Of a DNA stretch of 64,000 nt, positions 25,319 through 33,459 are shown piece by piece (the first letter of the stretch is position 1; each line of letters opens with the position of its first letter). The position numbers were made by a program, and so were the translations under genes. Where the stretch lies: positions 1 through 64,000 of the forward strand of contig NZ_SJSO01000016.1 in the NCBI RefSeq assembly GCF_004331735.1, written 5' to 3'. The stretch is from Pedobacter psychrodurus. GTDB taxonomy: Bacteria > Bacteroidota > Bacteroidia > Sphingobacteriales > Sphingobacteriaceae. The notes beneath the pieces were generated by a model. It was not told the DNA's origin and searched no databases. It was given only the letters and a program-made list of their open reading frames with translations.

Positions 25319-25678
25319 TTTTTAAATACTACAATAACCTAAAAATCAACAATATAACTTAAACACCGGCATTGTTTTTTATTTGTTCTATTGCAATCTG
25401 TATTTCAAGTACCCTTCCAACCCTTATGCTATCAACACTTGCCAACAGTATATAAAAATTTCATCTTGTGCTGCAGCACTAACTACACCCTTATGCAATG
25501 GTTCTATGGATTCTCCCCTTACACTTATCATCCTAAGCATTAAAATATTCGCGACTTTTGCCAATTCTGCAAATCAGCTCAGAAATATATTCGAGCGCAT
25601 TAAGTGTGACTAAATCGGAAACAGTCTCCGGATAAGCTCCGTTTTTCAATCAGGCACTATAGTTTAATTAAAACCCCT
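25319..25678. other. Spacer between YceI operon and DUF5694-like gene
   Basis: AT-rich, with a short plus-strand frame (25383-25613) lacking protein character. I see no gene, repeat or RNA here. Confidence 0.5.
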
Positions 25679-25686
25679 TAACTTTG
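25679..25686 (+). promoter_or_regulatory. -7 promoter element (TAACTTTG)
   Basis: Perfect TAnnTTTG, 69 bp upstream of the ATG at 25755. No FNR-like box occurs 54 or 32 bp upstream and no AAARGR-CTAT motif 26 bp upstream, so it serves as a contrast to the two regulated promoter sets. Confidence 0.55.
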
Positions 25687-25754
25687 TTTAGGCCTGACCA
25701 GAACACAAAAGATAGAATAACTTAATAACTAAACATTGTTGAAAAAATGCAACC

Positions 25755-26807
25755 ATGAAATACATACTCATTTTATTATTTACAATTTCCTTTAAAGTAT
25801 CCGCTCAAAAACTCGATGTACTATTGATCGGTGTTTCCCATAATTATGGCAAATATCCCCAACAGGATTTCACAGAAATCTACCGCAAGATTGAAAAATT
25901 CAAGCCAAAGGCATTTTTTGGAGAATTTTTGAGTAAAGAAGATGAGCAGAATGTTATGGATTATTGGTGTAAAAAAGACAATCTCAACCGGATAAAAATA
26001 CTTCAAAAGAACAGAGATATTACCATAGAAAAGCTATCCAAAAGCATTGATAGCCTAAAGAAACTCTGCTTGCAAAACCCTAAAGACTATCAGTTGAAGA
26101 CTGACCTGGCACATGCTTACTATCTTAATCAGGATGTTTCCAATGGTCACTACCAATACTGGCAGGTTTTCGATCAGCTACAAAATTTCCCGGATGACAA
26201 GCTACAGACCTATGTTGATCAGTTACTAAGTCCGGCTTTGGATACGACAGGGCGAAGTATGAGGAGGTTAAAAACCTCTGAATACGCGTTAATTGCTTTT
26301 CCATTGATGCAAAAATTGGGAATCCGGGAACTTCTTCCAATGGATTGTCAGGATTTTGATCTGAATTGGGGAGCATCATGGGCGGCATCCGATGCCAAGT
26401 TCAATACATTCAGAAAAGATACTTCAGCAGCTTTCCAAAAAGTACTGAAAGAAAAATTGACACAAATTAATAAAGGTTTCGCAAAATATGACAGCGTTGA
26501 GAAATCATCTGCAAAGGTCACTGAATGGCTGAACACTCTTGAGGCATCTGCGATTTCTGCATCGGGGGATTTTTACCTGCCAGAGATGTATGATATGAAA
26601 AACTTCCCCAAAGAAGAAATGCTTTCCAAAATACATTGGTGGATGATGAGAAACCAGGGCATGTGCAACAATGTAGTGAACCGTTCCAAAGTTTTGGGTG
26701 TCAGAAGAGTTGTGGTGATCGCTGGAGCTAACCATCGGAAATACATGCAGGAAATTTTTGAAAAGATGCCAGGTGTAGAAGTGAAGAATATCAATGAAAT
26801 AGAGTAA
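25755..26807 (+). CDS. Secreted TraB/DUF5694-like protein
   Basis: 350 residues with signal peptide MKYILILLFTISFKVSAQ. The mature part starts LDVLLIGVSHNYG and KPKAFFGEFLSKEDEQ, and ends VVVIAGANHRKYMQEIFEKM, a layout like the TraB/DUF5694 group, where conserved His and Glu/Asp residues suggest a metal-dependent hydrolase fold. The substrate is unknown. It has its own promoter and converges with the next gene. Confidence 0.65.
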   Translation: MKYILILLFTISFKVSAQKLDVLLIGVSHNYGKYPQQDFTEIYRKIEKFKPKAFFGEFLSKEDEQNVMDYWCKKDNLNRIKILQKNRDITIEKLSKSIDSLKKLCLQNPKDYQLKTDLAHAYYLNQDVSNGHYQYWQVFDQLQNFPDDKLQTYVDQLLSPALDTTGRSMRRLKTSEYALIAFPLMQKLGIRELLPMDCQDFDLNWGASWAASDAKFNTFRKDTSAAFQKVLKEKLTQINKGFAKYDSVEKSSAKVTEWLNTLEASAISASGDFYLPEMYDMKNFPKEEMLSKIHWWMMRNQGMCNNVVNRSKVLGVRRVVVIAGANHRKYMQEIFEKMPGVEVKNINEIE

Positions 26808-26814
26808 CTAGACC

Positions 26815-27258
26815 TTAAGCCTTCGGCAAACCTTGTCGTTTTCTATCCTGTATTAATGAAATGACCAGAGAAAAAAGTTCTTGTTTAAGTTTTCTGTAAG
26901 TTGAAGTCAGGTGGAACATGCTGTGTTCCATTTGTTTTTGTTTTTGTTTTATCGCAAGCAGTTCTCCATGGCCATCTACCAGATTTTCTGTTTGCCACTC
27001 CAATACTTTTATATAATCGGTTAGATCGGTATCTGCGCTATATTTATCTTTTTCAAGCTGTAAGAATTTTTTGCCGACGGCTTTCAGATCAGCGATATAC
27101 GCTGGACCTGAGAGCAATATAAAATGATCATCGAGCAAATGATGAAGGAAAACCATTTCTATTTTAAAAAAATCGATATCTGATGCCCAGTGCTTTGCAA
27201 TAGCATGGTATTGGATATATGCCGGGGAGGTACTCATTATGTTGTTCATTTTAAGCAT
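26815..27258 (-). CDS. Uncharacterised alpha-helical cytoplasmic protein
   Basis: 147 residues, nearly all helical, without signal peptide or membrane span. It has His/Asp/Glu spacing reminiscent of small helical-bundle proteins (FFKIEMVFLHHLLDDHFILL, and DGHGELLAIKQKQKQMEHS). Alternative starts are at codons 4 and 8. I do not recognise a named family. It sits downstream of the phosphorylase gene across a large inverted repeat. Confidence 0.6.
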   Translation of the reverse strand: MLKMNNIMSTSPAYIQYHAIAKHWASDIDFFKIEMVFLHHLLDDHFILLSGPAYIADLKAVGKKFLQLEKDKYSADTDLTDYIKVLEWQTENLVDGHGELLAIKQKQKQMEHSMFHLTSTYRKLKQELFSLVISLIQDRKRQGLPKA

Positions 27259-27364
27259 TTTACAAGTATGAAATTATGATGGGAATATCAGTATGGGAAC
27301 TGGATTATACAGCGCGCACTCATCTTTGAAATATTGCTGGGTAAGAATGGATTCATTTGTTATA

Positions 27365-27411
27365 TGCTTTAAGCTATACGCTGACAACAAAGGTCGGTAT
27401 AGCTTAAAGCA
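27365..27411. repeat. Perfect 15-bp inverted repeat
   Basis: TGCTTTAAGCTATAC (27365-27379) and GTATAGCTTAAAGCA (27397-27411) with a 17-nt loop, in the 238-bp gap between the phosphorylase and the helical protein gene. There is no T-run on either side, so it is not a classic terminator. It could be a regulator operator or an RNA hairpin. Confidence 0.75.
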
Positions 27412-27496
27412 AATGAAATGATGGTAGTCACCTTAATGATTGCGGGTGGTCATGATACGAGCGTTTAGTACAGGAAATCAAAAATAACGTAGTTTT

Positions 27497-29152
27497 TTAA
27501 TCGGCCTGGCGATACATCTGCTTATAATAGGCTTCTGCCATTCTCGCTGACTCGAATTCAGGGAGAACTCCTTTTATACCGTTCTGAACAATATTAAACC
27601 ACTTTGATGGATGATCGTAGTAAGTAGGCAAAACTGTTTTTTCCAGAACATCCATTAAGTTGCCGTTTTCTGTTTTATCTCTCTCCTCTTCGGATAGCGA
27701 ATCTTGAGCAGGCTCAATAAGAAAGCAGTTTTCTCCATTTAAGGCAAACTCAGGAATCCATCCATCTGGAATAGAAAGGTTAATAGCGCCATTCATAGCC
27801 GCGGTCATGCCGCTAGTTCCTGAAGCTTCCCGATACATTTTTGGATTATTAAGCCACACATCAGCTCCCTTTTTTAGAAGTGAGGATAAACCGAGTTCGT
27901 AACCTACCAAAACGGCACAATTAGGAAACGCCTTTGTTTTATCTATGATCTGATTGAAGATTTGGTTTGCGCCTGTATCTTCTGGATAGGGTTTTCCTGC
28001 CCAAATGATCTGGATAGGATATTTTGAATGCTTTAATAAAATCTCGAAACGCGTCCAGTCATGCATCAGAAGATCTGCCCGTTTGTATCCGGCGAAACGC
28101 CTGGCCCATACCAGGGTCAGCACATTTTCATCAAAGAGCTTTCCTGTCTGATCGGCAACTTGCCGAAACAAGCGTGATTTTAATTCCTTTTTCCGGTCTA
28201 AAAACTCCTGCTCCTTATGCTCAGTCACGCTTTTAGCAATAGCCTTATCCTGCCAATACTTCTGATTCTGTGCATTGGTAATGGAAAAAATCTCGCATAT
28301 GCCATCATAGCCTCCCCACATTTTGCGGGCAACTTCCCCATGAAGTTTGGAAACAGCGTTTGCTTTGCCAGAAAACTTCAATGCTGCCAGCGTGTAATTA
28401 AACTTCTCCCCTTCCAGTCCCAGCACAAATTTAACTTCATGTTCCTGCATATGGTAAAAGAAAGACATCTCTTTTAATAGCGAAAAATCATGCTCCTCAT
28501 TGCCCGCAAGCTCAGGGGTATGGGTTGTGAATACCATTCTTTTTTTAATCTCATTGAGATTTTGATACTTTGAATACAGGTAAAAATTTAGTGGTACCGC
28601 ATGCCCTTCGTTCATGTGATAATAATCTGGTTGCAGATTGAGCTGATCCAATAGCATCCCTCCTCCGATCCCCAGAATGATTGACTGTGCAATCCGGGTG
28701 GTCTCGTTTGGGTCATATAACCGGTGAGTAATGCTTCTACTTACTTCATCATTTTCAGGAAGATCGGTACTCAGCAAAAATAAAGGTGCAGTGCCAAATG
28801 TTGTAGGCCGCAATAAAAATGCTTTGACTTTAACAGTAGCACTATGTACCGGAACAGAAAGGATAATTCCTGTATCTTCCAGAAACGAATAATCTTTCTG
28901 AACGAAAGCCGAAACCATATGGTTATCCTTATCCCTTACCTGGTCATAATAACCGTATTTCCAGCGCATGCCTATGCCTAATAAATTTTGCTTCAATTCG
29001 AATGCACTCCGAAGATGGGATCCGGAGAGAAAACCCAGGCCTCCGCTATAAATCTTAAGGGATTGATCAACGGCAAACTCCATTGAAAAATAGGCTACAC
29101 TGGTTTGATATTCTGCATCAGGGCTGTACCCAAAGCGCTCGGTTCTGGTCAT
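27497..29152 (-). CDS. Alpha-glucan phosphorylase homologue lacking the PLP lysine
   Basis: 551 residues of the short GT35 type: VAYFSMEFAVDQSLKIYSGG at the N-terminus, VWARRFAGYKRADLL, and REASGTSGM then TAAMNGAINLSIPDGW at the PLP loop. In active phosphorylases the residue after GTSGM/GTGNM is the Lys that binds pyridoxal phosphate; here it is Thr450 (codon ACC). The protein is otherwise well kept, so it may be a glucan-binding or non-PLP glycosyltransferase variant. It is transcribed alone or from the upstream phosphoketolase region. Confidence 0.82.
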   Translation of the reverse strand: MTRTERFGYSPDAEYQTSVAYFSMEFAVDQSLKIYSGGLGFLSGSHLRSAFELKQNLLGIGMRWKYGYYDQVRDKDNHMVSAFVQKDYSFLEDTGIILSVPVHSATVKVKAFLLRPTTFGTAPLFLLSTDLPENDEVSRSITHRLYDPNETTRIAQSIILGIGGGMLLDQLNLQPDYYHMNEGHAVPLNFYLYSKYQNLNEIKKRMVFTTHTPELAGNEEHDFSLLKEMSFFYHMQEHEVKFVLGLEGEKFNYTLAALKFSGKANAVSKLHGEVARKMWGGYDGICEIFSITNAQNQKYWQDKAIAKSVTEHKEQEFLDRKKELKSRLFRQVADQTGKLFDENVLTLVWARRFAGYKRADLLMHDWTRFEILLKHSKYPIQIIWAGKPYPEDTGANQIFNQIIDKTKAFPNCAVLVGYELGLSSLLKKGADVWLNNPKMYREASGTSGMTAAMNGAINLSIPDGWIPEFALNGENCFLIEPAQDSLSEEERDKTENGNLMDVLEKTVLPTYYDHPSKWFNIVQNGIKGVLPEFESARMAEAYYKQMYRQAD

Positions 29153-29287
29153 AAAAACGTTTTGTTACTGGATTATTTTATAGGAGCATAAAGAAATTGT
29201 CGTTACGAACCTATTTATACATTCAGGTTCAAATTACAAATTATTAAAGCGCATCCTACAAAAACCAATCCAATGAACCTGCCCGCA

Positions 29288-29476
29288 CTAAATTGTTCCG
29301 TGTTTTTTAAAGATTTTTTTGATAAACCTTCCTAAAGGTAGATATGGCCAGCGCATTATGTTTTTGGAAAGCGCTATAAATAAATACCCGCTTGAGATCC
29401 AGTTCAATATACCTAGCCTTAAAAGTAAATATCGACGGGACAAACCAGTTCCATTTCCCTTTTCACCAGATTTCAT
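29288..29476 (-). CDS. Possible small membrane protein
   Basis: About 62 residues from MKSGEKGNG, with a central hydrophobic stretch (YLLLRLGILNWISSGYLFIA) and basic ends. The frame overlaps the BON gene end slightly and lies on the same strand just after it. The start overlap and hydrophobic pattern favour a real gene, but no family is recognised and it could be chance. Confidence 0.35.
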   Translation of the reverse strand: MKSGEKGNGTGLSRRYLLLRLGILNWISSGYLFIALSKNIMRWPYLPLGRFIKKIFKKHGTI

Positions 29477-29876
29477 TACCGCTTCTTTTAACATGAAAAT
29501 CCGGATGCAGAGGACCTACGAGATTCATAGGCTGGTCATAATCATTTTTATAGGCATGCTTACTATCCAAGGCCAGATTTGCACCTATGTAAACGATCAG
29601 GTTGCTTGTAAATGAAAACCGGACATCTATTTTCTGAATAACATTTTTCACCCCTTTCACAGATTTTGCTACATGTTCCGCGGCAAGTTTTTTGGCGTAG
29701 CTGTCTACCGATCCTTTAAGGGTAACAAGACCATCTTCAACCGAAATCTCTATTTTCTCTACACCTATAAGCGAATCGGTAGTGATGGCCAGTCTAACTT
29801 CATCCGCTAATTTTTTATTCTTTTTTTTCATCATAATTTCCATTATCAATGGGCCAAATTTGCTCCTTCTCATCAT
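29463..29876 (-). CDS. BON-domain protein
   Basis: 137 residues at most. True starts may be the clustered Met codons at 29843-29831 (MEIMMKKKNKK). One BON domain is visible: LADEVRLAITTDSLIGVEKI, VEDGLVTLKGSVDSYAKKL, AEHVAKSVKGVKNVIQKIDV. BON proteins (OsmY type) bind phospholipid or stabilise envelopes in stress. Typical Bacteroidota members have two or three repeats; after the first, this one goes into an unrelated polar tail (KRSGNEIW), suggesting truncation or frameshift. It lies 43 bp after phosphoketolase. Confidence 0.75.
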   Translation of the reverse strand: MMRRSKFGPLIMEIMMKKKNKKLADEVRLAITTDSLIGVEKIEISVEDGLVTLKGSVDSYAKKLAAEHVAKSVKGVKNVIQKIDVRFSFTSNLIVYIGANLALDSKHAYKNDYDQPMNLVGPLHPDFHVKRSGNEIW

Positions 29877-29919
29877 AATATTTTTTCTTTACTTTTTATT
29901 AAATAGTAGACAGATCCGG

Positions 29920-32280
29920 TTATCCAGCGCCCTTGAATCTCCAGTTTTTTATTTCTGGCATATCATCAAGATGAATGCCTATGTATTCTTTATGGCTGGC
30001 TAATTTGTCCTCACAAAAACGAATGAACACATCAGCCTGTTGCTGAAACCGGGGAACGCGTTTGACGGCTTCCATGGCTAAATGATACCGGCTCATTTGA
30101 TTTAATACCACCATATCGAACGGTGTAGTGGTTGTTCCTTCCTCCATAAACCCCCGGACATGGAAACGGGCAGGATCCGGCCGTCCATGAACCAGATCAT
30201 GAATAATACGAACGTAACCATGGAATGCAAAAATCACCGGGGCAGCATTGGTAAACAGGTTTTCAAAATATTCATCACTCAATCCGTGTGCATGATATGC
30301 TCTCGGGGAAAGGGACATTAAATCAACCACATTAACAACCCGTACCCGAAGCTCAGGTAGATGTGTGCGAAGAATTTCAGCTGCGGCGATAGTTTCCTGC
30401 GTGGGTACGTCACCGGCGCAGGCCAGGATCACCTCAGGTTCACCAAAATCATTTCCAGCCCATTCCCAAACCGAAGCGCCTTTTTCACAATGTGCTACTG
30501 CTTCTTCCATCCCTAACCATTGCAGCTCAGGCTGTTTTCCGGCAACCACAACATTAACATAGTTTTTACTTCTTAAGCAATGATCCATTACGGAGAGCAG
30601 CGTATTGGCATCGGGTGGTAGATAGATCCTGATTACACTGCTTTTTTTATTGACCACTGTATCGATAAAACCTGGCCCCTGATGACTGTAACCATTATTA
30701 TCCTGCCTCCATACATGAGAAGTTAGCAGATAGTTTAACGAAGCTATTGGCTTACGCCATGGAATTTCCTGAGTGGTCTTCAGCCATTTTGCATGCTGGC
30801 TAACCATGGAGTCGACAATCGTTACGAAAGCCTCATAACAAGGGAACAGGCCATGTCTGCCCGTTAACAGATAACCTTCCAGCCAACCTTCGCAAAGGTG
30901 TTCACTCAATACTTCCATCACCCTCCCATCCGGAGATAATTTATCATCAGTATCGATAATTTTTTCCATGAAGCATCGATCAGTCACTTGAAAAACAGCC
31001 TCTAATCTATTTGAGTTCGTTTCATCTGGACAGAACAATCTAAAGTTCCTATTCGCTGCATTCATGGTAAATATTTCACGCAAAAACTTACCTAGATTCC
31101 TGGTACTTTCTGCTTCAACTGTTCCCGGATGTGCTATTTTGATGCCGTAGCGTTTGAAGTCTGGCAGAATAAGATCCTTTAACAATAATCCCCCGTTTGC
31201 ATAAGGTAATGCACTCATTCTTTTATTTCCAACGGGCGAGATGCTCCGCAGTTCAGGGTTTAGCGTGCCATGCTCATCAAAGAGTTTTTCGGGCTCATAG
31301 CTACGCATCCATACCTCAAGGGCTTGCAATTTCTCAGGGTTCTCTTTAACTCCAGCCAATGGAACCTGATGAGAACGGAACGATCCCTCGATAGGCAAAT
31401 TATTCCATGATTTAGGTCCGGTCCATCCTTTAGGCGTTCTTAAAATAATCATAGGCCACTTTCTTTGGTGGATTATACCTTCAGCCCTGGCATTGTATTG
31501 AATTTTTCTAATCTTCTCATAAACAATATCCAAGGTGGAAGACATTTGGCGGTGAACATTGTGTGGGTGTTCCCCCTCAACGAAAAACACCTCATATCCA
31601 TAACCTTTGAATAGTTCACTTAAAGCGCTATCATCCATGCGGGAAAATATTGTAGGGCTAGCTATTTTGTATCCGTTTAGATGAAGTATAGGCAATACCG
31701 CGCCATCTCTTGCAGGATTTAAGAAAGCAACTGAATTCCAGCTTGCTGCCAGCGGACCTGTTTCCGCTTCCCCATCACCAATCACGCAGGCAGCAATCAG
31801 GTTTGGGTTATCAAACACAGCGCCGAAAGCATGCATCAGGGAATAGCCTAATTCACCACCTTCATTAATTGATCCTGGTGTATGTGCACTGACGTGACTG
31901 GGGATTCCTCCGGGAGTTGAAAACTGCCTGAAAAGTTTAAGCATACCTTCCTCATCCATTGTTACCTCAGGAAAAAGTTCGGTGTACGTACCTTCCAAAT
32001 AGGTATGCGCTACCACAGCGGGTGCCCCATGACCAGGTCCGCACACATATAGAATATCCGCATCGGTATCTTTTATCAACCTGTTCAGGTGGACGTAAAT
32101 AAGATTTAATCCGGGAGAGGTACCCCAGTGGCCAAGCAGTCTTGGTTTAATGTCGTCTGGTGTAAGCGGGTTACGCATTAGCGGATTGGCCTGTAAATAA
32201 ATCTGACCAGCAGATAAGTAATTTACCGCTTGCCAATATTGATGTATTTTATCGATTACTGCTTCTGAAATTTCATGCAT
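29920..32280 (-). CDS. xfp: Xylulose-5-phosphate/fructose-6-phosphate phosphoketolase
   Basis: 786 residues, full family length. The thiamine-diphosphate signatures are clear: YVCGPGHGAPAVVAHTYLEG near residue 80, and VIGDGEAETGPLAASWNS followed by an NG-containing loop, plus YSHQGPGFIDTV in the C-terminal half. It cleaves xylulose-5-P or fructose-6-P with phosphate to acetyl-phosphate plus a C3 or C4 sugar phosphate, giving ATP without NADH output. The BON gene follows. An FNR-like box about 190 bp upstream links it to low oxygen. Confidence 0.94.
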   Translation of the reverse strand: MHEISEAVIDKIHQYWQAVNYLSAGQIYLQANPLMRNPLTPDDIKPRLLGHWGTSPGLNLIYVHLNRLIKDTDADILYVCGPGHGAPAVVAHTYLEGTYTELFPEVTMDEEGMLKLFRQFSTPGGIPSHVSAHTPGSINEGGELGYSLMHAFGAVFDNPNLIAACVIGDGEAETGPLAASWNSVAFLNPARDGAVLPILHLNGYKIASPTIFSRMDDSALSELFKGYGYEVFFVEGEHPHNVHRQMSSTLDIVYEKIRKIQYNARAEGIIHQRKWPMIILRTPKGWTGPKSWNNLPIEGSFRSHQVPLAGVKENPEKLQALEVWMRSYEPEKLFDEHGTLNPELRSISPVGNKRMSALPYANGGLLLKDLILPDFKRYGIKIAHPGTVEAESTRNLGKFLREIFTMNAANRNFRLFCPDETNSNRLEAVFQVTDRCFMEKIIDTDDKLSPDGRVMEVLSEHLCEGWLEGYLLTGRHGLFPCYEAFVTIVDSMVSQHAKWLKTTQEIPWRKPIASLNYLLTSHVWRQDNNGYSHQGPGFIDTVVNKKSSVIRIYLPPDANTLLSVMDHCLRSKNYVNVVVAGKQPELQWLGMEEAVAHCEKGASVWEWAGNDFGEPEVILACAGDVPTQETIAAAEILRTHLPELRVRVVNVVDLMSLSPRAYHAHGLSDEYFENLFTNAAPVIFAFHGYVRIIHDLVHGRPDPARFHVRGFMEEGTTTTPFDMVVLNQMSRYHLAMEAVKRVPRFQQQADVFIRFCEDKLASHKEYIGIHLDDMPEIKNWRFKGAG

Positions 32281-32442
32281 GGTATTTTGGATTTAAGCTT
32301 TAGAACAGATGTATTGTTTTAAGCTTCATGGATAATGATTCGATAGGTTTTTACCTAAGTTTATATAGATCTGGCATTAAAAATCAAGACTTAAAAAACT
32401 ACCTATCAAGTCGCTATATAATTCTAATCTGGTGTGTTTAAT

Positions 32443-32486
32443 CAAATATCCTCAACTATTCTGGGCCAAGAAATGATAGTGATCAT
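32443..32486 (-). promoter_or_regulatory. Phosphoketolase promoter with FNR-like box
   Basis: The perfect palindrome ATGAT-AGTG-ATCAT (32473-32486) is centred 33 bp upstream of a minus-strand GATATTTG (32443-32450), a one-mismatch -7 element. The untranslated leader would be about 155 nt. The box is strong; the -7 assignment is less certain. Confidence 0.55.
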
Positions 32487-32542
32487 GTTTAATAGAGATG
32501 TTAATCCTGAAATAGAAGATTATGACTGAGCGGTTATGTTAT

Positions 32543-33400
32543 TTATTTCTCCTGATTGAAAATGAGCATGGGGATAGTCAGCTTTCCGGCAAGTTTTTTA
32601 GTCACACTATCATATAATAATTTACTAAAGAAGCCATGCTTCCGATGAACCACTACCAATAGATCCATACGTTTTTCGATCATCAGTTTTTCAAAGGTTG
32701 ATACCTCGTTATCTCCATTTATTTCCCGAAAATGTATACCCGGATAATCCAGTGCTTTCCTCAAATCATTTATCATATCATAGATTTTTTCTTTCATTGA
32801 CACATCTGCTTTCGTGGAAGAAATATGGACTATAGCTATTTCAGCCATAAAAGATCTGGCTAGCTTAGCAAGCTGACTGAGGAAAAGCCTGTCCCCCGGA
32901 AGATCACTGAGGTCAGATGCAAAATAAATGCTGCGGATAGGTTCAAACTTTGATTTCAAAGGGATTATTAAGGCCGGCAATTGCAAAGAATCGATCATTT
33001 TTCTTGCCTGGTCTATTTTTAAAAAACTATCCATGTTATTATCATCATGAGTACCCATGGCAAGTAAATCTATGGGCCTGTCTGAAATAATTTCAGCAAC
33101 AACATCCTGAAGCCTTCCAGACTGATTGATGATAGTTAGTTGGGGCTTTTTTATATGGGATTGATCTCGCTCTTGCAAATGTACCCTCAGTTTATTGAGA
33201 TTTATTTCACTCCAATCCTTGATGACCTCTGGAGATTCCATTGGCCACAAAACCAAGCCTGCATTTGGAAGTTCTGAGGGAATAGTCATCGCATTACATA
33301 GGGTAACATCGGCTTGAATCTTTTTGGCAAAATCATATGCATAGTCTGCAACATGGTTTGCATTAGCGGAGAAATCTGTCAATAATAGTATATTTTTCAT
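32543..33400 (-). CDS. Tandem universal stress protein (second copy)
   Basis: 285 residues with two Usp-like halves (KNILLLTDFSANANHVADYA and SIYFASDLSDLPGDRLFLSQ). It is similar in layout and C-terminus (HRKHGFFSKLLYDSVTKKLA) to the 21128-22003 protein, so they are paralogues. It lies 59 bp downstream of the P-type ATPase and is likely in its operon. Confidence 0.88.
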   Translation of the reverse strand: MKNILLLTDFSANANHVADYAYDFAKKIQADVTLCNAMTIPSELPNAGLVLWPMESPEVIKDWSEINLNKLRVHLQERDQSHIKKPQLTIINQSGRLQDVVAEIISDRPIDLLAMGTHDDNNMDSFLKIDQARKMIDSLQLPALIIPLKSKFEPIRSIYFASDLSDLPGDRLFLSQLAKLARSFMAEIAIVHISSTKADVSMKEKIYDMINDLRKALDYPGIHFREINGDNEVSTFEKLMIEKRMDLLVVVHRKHGFFSKLLYDSVTKKLAGKLTIPMLIFNQEK

Positions 33401-33459
33401 AGCAGGTATTTTACATGTACTGTCCTTGTTTTATTTTTTGCAGGTCCTAATTGCGTTGA

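Noticed and set aside
25383..25613. 76-codon plus-strand frame in the YceI/DUF5694 spacer
   Set aside because: Composition is random-like, without promoter, leader or recognisable motif.
27418..27431. TGAT-GGTA-GTCA as another FNR-like box
   Set aside because: One half-site is imperfect and no TAnnTTTG element lies 32-33 or 54-55 bp away on either strand.
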